Shown here: positions 35,536 to 44,652 of the stretch, piece by piece | Numbering within the stretch: position 1 is the first letter of the stretch | How the letters are laid out: every line of letters starts with the position of its first letter | Source: Mucilaginibacter limnophilus | GTDB lineage: Bacteria; Bacteroidota; Bacteroidia; Sphingobacteriales; Sphingobacteriaceae | Reading direction: 5' to 3' | Assembly (NCBI RefSeq): GCF_004005815.1 | Contig: NZ_SACK01000002.1 | Location: 372,001 to 436,000, forward strand | DNA length: 64,000 bases | Translations under genes and position numbers: made by a program | Notes under the pieces: model-generated | The model's input: only the letters and a program-made list of their open reading frames with translations | The model's database searches: none | Told to the model about the DNA's origin: nothing

Positions 35536-36423
35536 ATGAAAAAATATGTGCTGTGCTTTGGTGAGGTGTTATGGGATACCTTTGCCGATGGAAAAAAAGC
35601 CGGTGGCGCTCCAATGAATGTTGCCCGTCATCTGGTTCAGCAAAAGATCGACGTTTCATTCGTAAGCCGCATTGGAAATGACGATTCGGGCAAAAAGCTG
35701 AATGACTTCCTGAAAAAAAGTGGACTGCACGGCAAGCACATTCAACACGACGAGCAATTGCCTACCTGTGAGGTAACCGTCCAGCTCGATGAGACTAATC
35801 AGGCTACTTATATTATTCCAAAGCCTGTATCATGGGACAATATTAAACTGGAGAACGGCCTTAAAAAGCATGCGCGCAAGGCTGCCGCTATTGTTTTCGG
35901 CAGCCTGATATGCCGCAGCAAAGTATCATGTGATACACTGCGTGCCCTGCTTGATGTCTCATCAGGATTAAAAGTGTTCGACGTTAACCTGCGCGCCCCG
36001 CATTACGATAAGGATACCATAGAAACACTTGTGGCCAAAGCCAACGTGGTAAAAATGAACGAGGAGGAAGCCACACTGCTTATCGGCGGCAAGCCTGATA
36101 AACTGAAAGAAAACATCATAGAATTTCAGCGGAAATACCATACCAAAACCATATGTGTTACCCGTGGAGACAAGGGCGCCATTGTTTGGCAGGACAAAAA
36201 GTTCTACGAGCATCCCGGCTTCAAGGTAGCCGTTGAGGATACCGTAGGCGCCGGAGACGCTTTCCTGGCTACCATGGTAAAAGGCTTGTTAAGGGAAAAA
36301 CCTATGAACGAGGTGCTTGAACGTGCATGTGCCGTCGGTGCTTTTGTAACCAGCCGCCGTGGCGCTAACCCTGAGTATGATAAGGAAAGCATTAGGGCTA
36401 TCCGGAGAGAAGTGGCTGTATAA
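35536..36423 (+). CDS. PfkB-family carbohydrate kinase, fructokinase-like
   Basis: A 295-aa sugar kinase of the ribokinase/PfkB family. GAPMNVARHL and RIGNDDSGKKL form the N-terminal signature, and VEDTVGAGDAFLATMVKGLL is the second PfkB signature with the catalytic Asp of GAGD. FDVNLRAPHY and VKMNEEEATLL are typical of fructokinases. The likely reaction is fructose to fructose-6-phosphate, but other hexoses cannot be excluded. I use the ATG at 35536 (MKKYVLCFGEVLWD), which follows its -7 box. Confidence 0.88.
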   Translation: MKKYVLCFGEVLWDTFADGKKAGGAPMNVARHLVQQKIDVSFVSRIGNDDSGKKLNDFLKKSGLHGKHIQHDEQLPTCEVTVQLDETNQATYIIPKPVSWDNIKLENGLKKHARKAAAIVFGSLICRSKVSCDTLRALLDVSSGLKVFDVNLRAPHYDKDTIETLVAKANVVKMNEEEATLLIGGKPDKLKENIIEFQRKYHTKTICVTRGDKGAIVWQDKKFYEHPGFKVAVEDTVGAGDAFLATMVKGLLREKPMNEVLERACAVGAFVTSRRGANPEYDKESIRAIRREVAV

Positions 36424-36517
36424 TCACAATTTTGTCACACGCATTCAACAAAAGGGTATTAGCTAAACTTTTACAAAAAATTATGCGTTAATTTATGTTC
36501 AAGGGAAAGGATAGTTA

Positions 36518-37615
36518 ATGCGCGGTTACGGTTTTTCAAAATTTAATCAACCAAATATTCCAAAGGGCGGCTTTGACGAGTTGCTTAAGTTGTTTCTTGA
36601 ATTGCTGAACTATACGGCCGGCGATGCTGGGGAAGCTTTGGCCTGGATGAACGAGCTCGATAAGCAATATAACATTACCAATGACGAGTATGGCATGGGT
36701 GATTTTATTGACGACCTGAAGCAACGCGGCTACCTCGGTGAAGACAACCAGACAGGCCAGTTTAACATCACCGCTAAAACAGAGCAGAGTATCCGTCAGT
36801 CGGCATTGGAAGAGATATTTGGTAAGCTAAAAAAATCTGGTAAGGGCAACCACCGTTCGCCGCAATCTGGTCAGGGAGATGAAAAGAATGCTGAACGCCG
36901 TGAGTTTGAGTTTGGCGATAGTCTTGACCAGATCGACATGACGCAATCCATCCACAATGCACAGGTGAACCATGGTATAGGTGATTTCATGATGACTGAG
37001 CGAGACCTGGAAGTAGAGGAGATGGACTTCAAGACGCTCACTTCTACGGTGCTGATGATTGATATTTCACATTCGATGATTCTGTATGGCGAAGACAGAA
37101 TAACGCCTGCCAAAAAAGTTGCTATGGCATTGGCCGAACTTATCCGCACCAAGTATCCTAAAGATACTCTTGATATCGTAGTATTTGGCAACGACGCATG
37201 GCCTATCACGCTGAAGGACCTGGCTTATTTGCAAGTTGGTCCGTATCATACCAATACCTACGCAGGTTTGCAGCTGGCAACAGATATTTTGCGCCGTCGT
37301 AAAACGCATAACAAACAGATATTTATGATAACCGACGGCAAGCCAACTTGCCTGAAGGAAGGAACAAAATACTATAAGAACAGCATCGGCCTCGACCGTA
37401 AAGTGGTTAACAAAACGCTGAACATGGCCGCACAGTGTAAAAGGTTAAAAATACCTATCACTACATTTATGATAGCGAAAGACCCATACCTGCAGCAGTT
37501 TGTACGCAAGTTTACCGAAACCAACGGAGGTAAGGCGTTCTACAGCTCGCTTAACGGCCTGGGTGAATACATTTTTGAGGATTACATCCGCAACAGGCGC
37601 AAAACGGTGAGGTAA
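36518..37615 (+). CDS. VWA-domain protein paired with AAA+ ATPase
   Basis: A 365-aa cytosolic protein with an N-terminal helical region, a charged middle and a von Willebrand A domain from about 175. The MIDAS motif DISHS (D182-S184-S186), the NTYAGL threonine region and TDGKPT aspartate are intact, so it should bind Mg. It lies directly before a chelatase-like AAA+ gene. MoxR/BchI-type AAA+ and VWA partners act together in metal insertion or protein-complex remodelling; the client here is unknown. Confidence 0.82.
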   Translation: MRGYGFSKFNQPNIPKGGFDELLKLFLELLNYTAGDAGEALAWMNELDKQYNITNDEYGMGDFIDDLKQRGYLGEDNQTGQFNITAKTEQSIRQSALEEIFGKLKKSGKGNHRSPQSGQGDEKNAERREFEFGDSLDQIDMTQSIHNAQVNHGIGDFMMTERDLEVEEMDFKTLTSTVLMIDISHSMILYGEDRITPAKKVAMALAELIRTKYPKDTLDIVVFGNDAWPITLKDLAYLQVGPYHTNTYAGLQLATDILRRRKTHNKQIFMITDGKPTCLKEGTKYYKNSIGLDRKVVNKTLNMAAQCKRLKIPITTFMIAKDPYLQQFVRKFTETNGGKAFYSSLNGLGEYIFEDYIRNRRKTVR

Positions 37616-37654
37616 ACATATGATATGTGAGAATGATATTTTGCCGTTCTTATA

Positions 37655-37690
37655 TTAATGACTAATGACCATCGACTAATGACTAAAACA
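37655..37690 (+). repeat. ACTAATGAC-type repeat that provides the AAA+ gene start
   Basis: The sequence is made of ATGACTAATGACC and CGACTAATGACTAAAA words. Bases 37669-37688 match 14189-14208 at 18 of 20 positions. The candidate start codons of the next gene (37658 and 37679) are part of this repeat. Confidence 0.6.
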
Positions 37691-39184
37691 GACATAAAAA
37701 CACTTGGCGAGCTAAAAAAATCGGGCTATGTAAGCCGTTCGGTTAAGGATGAGCTTCGTACCAATTTAATAAAACAGCTGCAAAACAGCGAGGCAGGATT
37801 TGAGGGTATCATCGGGTTTGAGGATACGGTTATTCCCGACTTGCAAACGGCTATACTTTCAAGACATAACATCCTACTGCTTGGTTTACGCGGTCAGGCA
37901 AAAACACGTATCGCGCGTTTGTTGGTAAATCTGCTTGATGAGTATGTGCCATATATTGAAGGATCGGAGTTGTTTGACGATCCACTGGCGCCTATATCAT
38001 GGTTCGGGCATAATATCGTTACCGAAAAAGGCGACGACACACCGATTGCCTGGTTGCACCGTGATGAACGTTACACCGAAAAGCTGGCCACACCCGATGT
38101 TACCGTCGCCGACCTGATTGGCGATGTTGATCCTATAAAGGCAGCCACCATGAAACTTACCTACTCAGACGAGCGGGTGATTCACTTCGGCCTGATACCT
38201 CGTGCACACCGCGGTATTTTTGTAATAAACGAGTTACCCGATTTGCAGGCACGTATCCAGGTTTCGCTATTCAACATCCTGCAGGAAAAAGATATACAAA
38301 TACGCGGCTTTAAGTTGCGTTTGCCGTTGGATATACAGTTTGTATTTACAGCCAACCCCGAGGATTATACCAACCGCGGATCAATTGTAACGCCGCTGAA
38401 AGACCGTATTGAAAGCCAGATATTAACGCACTACCCGCGCTCGGTTGAAATCTCACGTAAAATAACCCAACAGGAAGCACTGCTTACGCCCGAACAAAAG
38501 CATGCTGTTGAAGCCGACGGTTTGGTGAAAGACCTGGTTGAGCAGATAGCTTTTGAAGCGCGTAATTCTGAATACATCGATAAAAAATCGGGTGTATCAG
38601 CAAGGCTTACTATTTCAGCATATGAAAACCTGATCAGCAATGCCGAGCGCCGCATGATCATTAATGGCGAAAGCAACACCTTTGTACGCATAACCGATTT
38701 TTTAGGCGTGATACCTGCTATAACAGGCAAAATAGAGTTGGTGTATGAAGGCGAATTGGAAGGTCCGGCAAAGGTGGCTAACATTCTGATAGGAAAAGCT
38801 ATTAAAGCGTTAATGCTGCAATATTTCCCTGATCCTGAAAAGGCGAAAAAATCAAAAGCGCCAAATCCATATAACGAGATCATTAATTGGTTCGGTTCCG
38901 GTAATAGCCTGTCGTTGGTTGACGACCTGCCATTAGCGGAATATAAAAAAGCGCTTAATGAGGTGCCCGGATTGAAGGCATTGGTTAAACAGTTCCATCC
39001 TCGCCTGAGCGAAAATCAGCAACTGCTGCTGATGGAGTTCATTCTTCACGGTTTGGCTGAGTTTTCTCAATTAAACAAAGGCTTCCTGGATAACGGTTTT
39101 GCTTTTTCGGATATGTTCAATAGCCTGTTCAACCTTGAGCCCGATGACGACGACGATCTGGACCTTGATGATGACCGATACTAA
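37679..39184 (+). CDS. Magnesium-chelatase/MoxR-like AAA+ ATPase
   Basis: A 501-aa AAA+ ATPase. The P-loop is GLRGQAKTR (K75-T76), the Walker B-like segment is GIFVINELPDL, with Asn in place of Asp before E185, and FTANPEDYTNRG carries sensor 1. LKDRIESQILTHYP and the following helical bundle resemble BchI/ChlI. The C-terminus is very acidic (EPDDDDDLDLDDDRY). It pairs with the upstream VWA gene, as BchI does with BchD. I start it at the ATG at 37679; another at 37658 would add seven residues that come from an intergenic repeat. Confidence 0.85.
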   Translation: MTKTDIKTLGELKKSGYVSRSVKDELRTNLIKQLQNSEAGFEGIIGFEDTVIPDLQTAILSRHNILLLGLRGQAKTRIARLLVNLLDEYVPYIEGSELFDDPLAPISWFGHNIVTEKGDDTPIAWLHRDERYTEKLATPDVTVADLIGDVDPIKAATMKLTYSDERVIHFGLIPRAHRGIFVINELPDLQARIQVSLFNILQEKDIQIRGFKLRLPLDIQFVFTANPEDYTNRGSIVTPLKDRIESQILTHYPRSVEISRKITQQEALLTPEQKHAVEADGLVKDLVEQIAFEARNSEYIDKKSGVSARLTISAYENLISNAERRMIINGESNTFVRITDFLGVIPAITGKIELVYEGELEGPAKVANILIGKAIKALMLQYFPDPEKAKKSKAPNPYNEIINWFGSGNSLSLVDDLPLAEYKKALNEVPGLKALVKQFHPRLSENQQLLLMEFILHGLAEFSQLNKGFLDNGFAFSDMFNSLFNLEPDDDDDLDLDDDRY

Positions 39185-39193
39185 TAACCGCTG

Positions 39194-40465
39194 ATGTTAG
39201 GAAATACGTTCACGGTTATTATTATAAGTATTGTTCTGTTACTGGCTGATACTTATGTTATCAGCGGCATACGTGGCGCTTTCCCAAAATGGAAATTTAT
39301 ACAGCAGAAAAGCTTTGCAAATCTTGTTTACGCGTTATCAGCAGCATTGATTATTGGGTTGGTATTAAGTGTATATGTCAAGCTTAATGTGGGTGTCAGG
39401 GCGGCAATTTTGCTGCTGTTCTTCCTGCAGTTTATTGTTAAGGTAACTTTTATACTGTTTGTTTTTGCTGATGATATCAGGCGGTTTGTAAAATCGATCT
39501 TTAAAAAGAAAGAAAAACAAAAACCTGTTGAATCGAACAAACCTGAATTGCCGGCTATTCCGCGTTCGGAATTTTTAATGAAAGCCGGTTTGCTTGCCGG
39601 GGCGGTACCTTTGGCTGCTATGGGTTACAGCGCTTTGTCAAGTGTGTACGATTACCGTGTGCTGCGCCGCAGACTGTATCTTCCTAATCTACCCAAAAAA
39701 TTTGATGGTATGCTGCTGGGACAGATATCTGATATACACTCAGGCAGCTTCTACAACAAAAAAGCTGTACTCGGCGGAGTAGAAACACTGCTTAAAGAAA
39801 AGCCCGACCTGATATTTTTTACCGGCGACTTGGTGAACGACATGACCAGCGAAATGCGCGATTACCAGGATATCTTCAGTAAAGTTAAAGCACCTTTGGG
39901 GGTTTACTCTACATTAGGGAATCATGATTATGGCGATTATGCCTGGTGGCCTGATGCCGCGGCCAAAAAGAAAAATCTTGACGATTTAATAGCTACCCAT
40001 AAAAACATGGGCTGGGACCTGCTTATGAACACTCACCGCAGGCTGAAGGTTGATGGCGAAGAGATTGGCATATTGGGTATTGAGAACTGGGGAGAATTAA
40101 GCCGTTTCCCAAAATATGGCCGCATGGATTTGGCCGTAAAAGATACCGACGACCTGCCTGTAAAGCTACTTCTTTCGCATGATCCATCCCATTGGCGTGC
40201 CGAGGTGCTGAAAAAATATCCGCAGATTGATATGATGTTTTCGGGCCACACACATGGCATGCAGTTTGGCGTACAAACCGAAAGCTTCCAGTGGAGCCCT
40301 ATAAAGTACGTGTACAAGGAGTGGGCAGGCTTTTACAATGAAGGCAACCAACAACTTTATGTAAATGTTGGCTACGGCTTTATTGGTTATACCGGGCGTA
40401 TTGGTATTTTGCCCGAGATAACGATATTTGAATTAAAAGCCGGCAACCGTCCTGTCGAATCATAA
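39194..40465 (+). CDS. Membrane-anchored calcineurin-like metallophosphoesterase
   Basis: A 423-aa protein with three to four N-terminal helices (about 3-25, 43-62, 68-92, and 129-150) and an extracytoplasmic metallophosphoesterase domain. The five metal motifs are present: D180-x-H182 (SDIHSG), GDLVND, GNHDYGD, SHDP and SGHTHGMQFG. The layout resembles the YkuE/LpxH-like group that hydrolyses phosphodiesters of lipids or cell-wall polymers. The substrate is unknown. It follows the AAA+ gene after 9 nt and precedes the UbiA-like gene by 16 nt, so the four genes may form one operon. Confidence 0.85.
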   Translation: MLGNTFTVIIISIVLLLADTYVISGIRGAFPKWKFIQQKSFANLVYALSAALIIGLVLSVYVKLNVGVRAAILLLFFLQFIVKVTFILFVFADDIRRFVKSIFKKKEKQKPVESNKPELPAIPRSEFLMKAGLLAGAVPLAAMGYSALSSVYDYRVLRRRLYLPNLPKKFDGMLLGQISDIHSGSFYNKKAVLGGVETLLKEKPDLIFFTGDLVNDMTSEMRDYQDIFSKVKAPLGVYSTLGNHDYGDYAWWPDAAAKKKNLDDLIATHKNMGWDLLMNTHRRLKVDGEEIGILGIENWGELSRFPKYGRMDLAVKDTDDLPVKLLLSHDPSHWRAEVLKKYPQIDMMFSGHTHGMQFGVQTESFQWSPIKYVYKEWAGFYNEGNQQLYVNVGYGFIGYTGRIGILPEITIFELKAGNRPVES

Positions 40466-40481
40466 CTGCGGCCCGGCTTCT

Positions 40482-41381
40482 ATGCCAATGAAAAAACTGC
40501 TAAGGCCTGTATTAAATTTTCTGTTGTTTAGTAACGTGTTTATGGCACTTTGTGCTGTAGCGCAGGCTTTGGTTACCTTTCATTTAATAGATGGACAGCC
40601 GGTGTTTGCCGTACTGGCTCTACTGTTTACTTCAACATTAGGCATATATAATTTCTGTATTCTTATAAGTCCGCCTAAAAAGCCAGATGAGTCGCCATAC
40701 CTGCGTGTGCGCTGGTTTTTTGCGCATTATCGGTTAATGGTTACGTTTACTATTATTTGCATACTCTCGCTGATACCCCTGTTCTTCATGGTGTCTATGC
40801 AGTCGAAAATGCTGCTGGTTTTTATGGGGATTGTCTCGGTTTGCTATGGTTTGCCGTTGTTTACGCTGGGTAATCAAAAGTTCGGCCTGCGGAATATTCC
40901 CGGCTTAAAAGCATTTTTGATAACGTTAGTGTGGGTGTTAAGCTGTGTGCTATTGCCCGTGCTTGAGGCGCAGGACAAGCATTTTACCGATATAAGCATG
41001 CGTGATACGTTTATTTTACTGGCAAAGCGCGCCTTGTTTATCGCGGCCTTAACAGTGCCTTTTGATATCCGCGATTTGTTTCACGATCGTCGGGCGGGGC
41101 TGAAAACCGTGGCTGTAGTGTGGGGCGAAAGGAAGGCATATCTTTTTTGCCAGGTGTTGCTTGCGGGGTACATAATCCTGCTGTTTATGTTCAGAAATGA
41201 AGGCTTTAGTCCTGACTTTTTTGCGCTCACTTTTACAGCCTTTTTAACCGGCTGGCTGATATTTGAGTCGACCTGGGAAAAGAACGAGTATTATTATTTC
41301 TTTTACCTCGACGGCGTGTTGATACTGCAATACCTATTTTTGGTGTTATTTGGCGCTGCAACACAATACTATGCCGGCTAA
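40482..41381 (+). CDS. UbiA-like polytopic membrane protein lacking the first Asp motif
   Basis: A 299-aa protein with about eight helices. The segment VPFDIRDLFHDRRAGLKTVAVVWGERKA (D195, D198, D202) matches the second Asp-rich motif of UbiA prenyltransferases, which binds the Mg-diphosphate of the prenyl donor. The first motif NDxxDxxxD is not found: at the right place is YNFCILISPPKKPDESP. It is either a diverged or a non-catalytic UbiA. It overlaps the downstream methyltransferase gene by 11 nt, which suggests a common pathway on a lipid quinone-like or terpenoid product (inference). Confidence 0.7.
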   Translation: MPMKKLLRPVLNFLLFSNVFMALCAVAQALVTFHLIDGQPVFAVLALLFTSTLGIYNFCILISPPKKPDESPYLRVRWFFAHYRLMVTFTIICILSLIPLFFMVSMQSKMLLVFMGIVSVCYGLPLFTLGNQKFGLRNIPGLKAFLITLVWVLSCVLLPVLEAQDKHFTDISMRDTFILLAKRALFIAALTVPFDIRDLFHDRRAGLKTVAVVWGERKAYLFCQVLLAGYIILLFMFRNEGFSPDFFALTFTAFLTGWLIFESTWEKNEYYYFFYLDGVLILQYLFLVLFGAATQYYAG

Positions 41382-42000
41382 TTACAATAAAACGGCCTGG
41401 TTTTATGATGCGCTTTCGTGGGTGGTTTTTGGTAACACCTTACAGCGGGCTCAGGTCAACTTTTTACCATACATTCCCGCAAATGCGCAGGTGTTGATAG
41501 TAGGAGGTGGGACAGGTAAGATATTGGAGGCCCTCACTACAGTGCATCCCGACGGTTTGCATATTTGCTACGCTGAAATAGCGGCCAATATGATTTCGAT
41601 ATCGCGGAAAAGGAATACAGGCAGCAATACAGTTGAATTTCTAAACCTCGCTGTCGAAGATATTAACATGCCCGGCGGGTTTGATGTGCTGATAACCGGT
41701 TTTGTGCTTGATAATTATACGCAGCAGCAGCTTCCGCAATTAGTAGCACATCTTAAAAACCAATTAAAGCCCGGCGGCTTATGGCTCAATACCGATTTTC
41801 AGCTCACGGGAAAATGGTGGCAAAAGCTGCTGATGAAAACCATGTACCGTTTCTTTAAGCTGTTTGCCGATATAAAACCAGCGGCTTTGCCGGATATTGA
41901 AGGTGGGATACGTTCAGAGGGATTTAATATGAAAGCGCAACAATCTTTTTATGGTGATTTTATTGGCGCGCAGGTTTGGGAAAAGGTAAGCGCTAAATAG
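41371..42000 (+). CDS. Class I SAM-dependent methyltransferase
   Basis: A 209-aa methyltransferase with motif I VLIVGGGTGKILEAL, the acidic post-motif region YAEIAANMISISRKR, and DVLITGFVLDNYTQQQLPQL and LKPGGLWLNTDFQL, as in UbiE/Methyltransf_11-type enzymes. The ATG at 41371 is preferred (MPANYNKTAWFYDALSW) because it starts the family-typical YD(x)3 region. Overlap with the UbiA-like gene supports coupling; a small lipid-like substrate is plausible. Confidence 0.82.
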   Translation: MPANYNKTAWFYDALSWVVFGNTLQRAQVNFLPYIPANAQVLIVGGGTGKILEALTTVHPDGLHICYAEIAANMISISRKRNTGSNTVEFLNLAVEDINMPGGFDVLITGFVLDNYTQQQLPQLVAHLKNQLKPGGLWLNTDFQLTGKWWQKLLMKTMYRFFKLFADIKPAALPDIEGGIRSEGFNMKAQQSFYGDFIGAQVWEKVSAK

Positions 42001-42003
42001 TTA

Positions 42004-42090
42004 TAGTCATGCTGAACTTGTTTCAGCATCTCACTTGCAAAATAAGCTTGTCTTGAGAAATCCCGAAACAAGTTTGGGAATGATGGAGGA
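42004..42090. repeat. Dispersed palindrome GTCATGCTGAACTTGTTTCAGC type
   Basis: GTCATGCTGAACTTGTTTCA and, inverted, CCGAAACAAGTTTGGGAATGAT form the two arms. The sequence strongly resembles a repeat that I have often seen between genes in Bacteroidota genomes. It separates the methyltransferase from the convergent two-component operon. Confidence 0.6.
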
Positions 42091-42113
42091 TGTATGCCTG
42101 CGATGGTAAAAGA

Positions 42114-42314
42114 TTAATTATAAGCTATAAAAATCAGAGTTAAAAAAGCAGCTACCCCAAGTAGTGTTTGAAAAAAATCCATGTTAATAGATTTCGTAGC
42201 ATACACAGCGTGAAATTGTACTGCTTCTTTATTCTGAATTAGTCTTGAAATGGAAATACCTATATACATCAAGGCTGCACCAAACAATTTAAAAATTCGC
42301 CAAAAAGCATACAT
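42114..42314 (-). CDS. Small hydrophobic protein behind the response regulator
   Basis: A 66-aa ORF with two likely membrane helices (IFKLFGAALMYIGISISRLI and FFQTLLGVAAFLTLIFIAYN) separated by a polar loop. It starts 2 nt after the response regulator stop, which argues for translation as the last gene of the operon. No family is recognised. It may be a regulatory membrane peptide of the two-component system, or an unrelated ORF; codon-level evidence alone is modest. Confidence 0.5.
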   Translation of the reverse strand: MYAFWRIFKLFGAALMYIGISISRLIQNKEAVQFHAVYATKSINMDFFQTLLGVAAFLTLIFIAYN

Positions 42315-42316
42315 AG

Positions 42317-43006
42317 TTATTCGTAAACAAACTTATACCCAATCCCTCTTACCGTTTGCAGGTATTGCGGCGAATCAGGATTGTCTTCTATTTTTTTACG
42401 CAGACGGACAATGTGCATGTCCAGTGTGCGGGTATTAACATCGGCGTTGTAGCCCCATACTTCCATCATCAGTTCTTCGCGGTTAATCACTTTGTTCCTG
42501 TTTTTCAGGAAGTATAATAAAATACGGTTTTCCAGTATGGTAAGCTCTACTTTTTTGCCGTCCTTTAATAACAAGTGGGTATTTGGGTGGTGCTCCATGT
42601 TGGCAAAGCGGTAAGCCTCGGCCTTGTCGCTGTTCAGTTGGAACTTGATCTTATTATCGATCATCGCTACCAGCACATCCATATTAAACGGTTTGGTAAT
42701 ATAGTCGGACACGCCAAAGTTATAGGCTTCAATTTTGTCTACGTCCTGTGCCTTGGCAGTCATCATGATAACAAGCTTATCAAAGCCTTTTTCGCGGATA
42801 GCAGTGCACACGTCTGAGCCTTGTTTGCCCGGCAGCATCCAGTCGAGCAATACGATATCAGGTTGCTCATTAAGAATTATTTTCTCAGCATCGTCGCCGT
42901 TATTGGCTTCAAGCACTTTGTATCCTTCAGACTGTAAACGCTCGGCTACCAGAAAACGGAGGTTCTCGTCATCTTCAACCAGCGCGATCTTTATTTCTTT
43001 ACTCAT
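42317..43006 (-). CDS. OmpR-family response regulator
   Basis: A 229-aa regulator with a receiver domain (EDDE acidic pocket, phospho-acceptor D55 in VLLDWMLPG, switch Thr in MMTAKAQ, K105 in YITKPF) and a C-terminal winged-helix DNA-binding domain (EVWGYNADVNTRTLDMHIVRLRKKIEDN, GIGYKFVYE). It starts 2 nt after its kinase gene. Its targets cannot be told from the sequence, but the operon context suggests envelope or peptide-related genes. Confidence 0.93.
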   Translation of the reverse strand: MSKEIKIALVEDDENLRFLVAERLQSEGYKVLEANNGDDAEKIILNEQPDIVLLDWMLPGKQGSDVCTAIREKGFDKLVIMMTAKAQDVDKIEAYNFGVSDYITKPFNMDVLVAMIDNKIKFQLNSDKAEAYRFANMEHHPNTHLLLKDGKKVELTILENRILLYFLKNRNKVINREELMMEVWGYNADVNTRTLDMHIVRLRKKIEDNPDSPQYLQTVRGIGYKFVYE

Positions 43007-43008
43007 AT

Positions 43009-44643
43009 TTAAGTTTGATATGGGAGATTAACAATAAATTCCGAGCCTTGGTTTACCTTGCTCTTTACTGTTATGTCTCCGTCCATAAAATTAACCAGTT
43101 CTTTACAAAAAGCCAAACCCAGCCCAACGCTGCCATTTTGGTTGTATTGATTTTCCAGGCGGTAAAACTTCCTGAAAATGTTGTTCAGTTCAGACTTGGG
43201 CACACCAATGCCTTTATCAGCGAAAGAAAAAAAGATGGTCTTCCTTTCGTGCCATACTTTTATATCCAATTCTTTTTTCTGTGGGTGCGAATACTTGTAG
43301 GCATTTTCCATCAAATTTTGAAAGATACTTCCAAGCATAACCGGGTCGGCATAAAAAAAGTTGATACCATTAAGTTCAGTGTTAATATGGAAATCGTGAT
43401 ATTTTAATCTGAAAGTTTCCACATATCCCTTAACAAAGCTTTCAATATCGATGCCTTCTTTTTTTGTAGCTATTGAGCGGTTTTCCAACTGTGTGAATGA
43501 AAGCAGGCGGTTCATCAGCTCATTCAATTTATCAGCTTCCTCATCCAGTATTTTACCGTAATGTTTAAGCTGGCGCTCGCTCATCACATTCTCACCACGT
43601 AGATTTGAACCGGCTATCTTAATAACACTCACTGGCGTTTTAAACTCATGCGTAAAGTTGTTTATAAAATCGTACTGCAGCTTAAACAGTTTAAGATTCA
43701 CGCTAAGATTACGGTATATAAGCCAGCCGGTTAGTAGTATAAAGGCATAGATAAGCAACGCTACGCCGCCGATAGGCATAAAGCGGCGGTTAATTTCTGC
43801 ATCAAGGTGGGTTTTATCCGAAATAAAATAAAGTTTATAGTTTGAAAAAGCACCCGGCAAAGCTACCTCGGTAACGCGTTTATCCGCCTCAATAGTCAGC
43901 GGATCATACACCACGGGTTGCAGCGTAATTTCCTGGTACAATTCGGGGTGCGGGTTACGGATGCGCAGGTAGGCCGGATCAAGCAAAAAGGTAAGCATGT
44001 TATGCTTGTAAAATGTGCCGTTACGGGTATGAAACAGTTCTTTATAAAGTTTAACATCCTGCCTGCGGGGCACATTCAGGTATGAAATTTTATCGGGTTT
44101 AACATCATAAAACGTACGGAATACTTCGCTTTGGGTAGGTACGCTAACCGTGTCCGAACTATTTATAAAGTCGTTTAGCTTACCCGCCATGTCAATAAAA
44201 TCGGTACCACCAGCAGGTATATATTTCTTTTTGCCTAAAATTTTTGCGCCGCGCGGCTGAAACTCATAAACCGACCTTACAGAGATGCCCAGCCGTTTTC
44301 TTCCGGCAGGCGGTGAACCAATGCGGATGTCGTAAAATTCAATCTTTCGTACAAAATTATAGTTGAAAAATACTGATGTAGCGTACCTGGCCGCCGAAGT
44401 TGAATCGAGGAAACCCTGGTATGATGTTATCTCCGGAATTTTGTTCTGAAAAAAATCTTCGTATGGGTTGATGGTTTGTTCATATACCTCAATCTTTTTT
44501 GAAGCAAACTCATTTTCAACATATTTCCCGGTGAGGCTGTAAGCCGTTATAAAAGCGATAACCAAAATAATTGTAATGAGTATCAGGAAAATGATAATCA
44601 GCGAAAAATTTTTCCGGTAAATATTTCGTCGTGATTTTACCAT
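43009..44643 (-). CDS. Sensor histidine kinase with large periplasmic domain
   Basis: A 544-aa kinase with two membrane helices (14-36 and 291-310) enclosing a periplasmic domain of about 250 residues of no family I recognise. No HAMP domain is evident; the H-box FINNFTHEFKTPVSV (H332) follows the second helix by 20 residues. The N-box (QNLMENAYKYS), G1 (ADKGIGVP), F-box and G2 (GSVGLGLAF) are complete. It starts 9 nt after the S9-like lipoprotein gene, so the lipoprotein is a prime candidate for its periplasmic partner. Confidence 0.92.
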   Translation of the reverse strand: MVKSRRNIYRKNFSLIIIFLILITIILVIAFITAYSLTGKYVENEFASKKIEVYEQTINPYEDFFQNKIPEITSYQGFLDSTSAARYATSVFFNYNFVRKIEFYDIRIGSPPAGRKRLGISVRSVYEFQPRGAKILGKKKYIPAGGTDFIDMAGKLNDFINSSDTVSVPTQSEVFRTFYDVKPDKISYLNVPRRQDVKLYKELFHTRNGTFYKHNMLTFLLDPAYLRIRNPHPELYQEITLQPVVYDPLTIEADKRVTEVALPGAFSNYKLYFISDKTHLDAEINRRFMPIGGVALLIYAFILLTGWLIYRNLSVNLKLFKLQYDFINNFTHEFKTPVSVIKIAGSNLRGENVMSERQLKHYGKILDEEADKLNELMNRLLSFTQLENRSIATKKEGIDIESFVKGYVETFRLKYHDFHINTELNGINFFYADPVMLGSIFQNLMENAYKYSHPQKKELDIKVWHERKTIFFSFADKGIGVPKSELNNIFRKFYRLENQYNQNGSVGLGLAFCKELVNFMDGDITVKSKVNQGSEFIVNLPYQT

Positions 44644-44652
44644 TTAAGCTTA

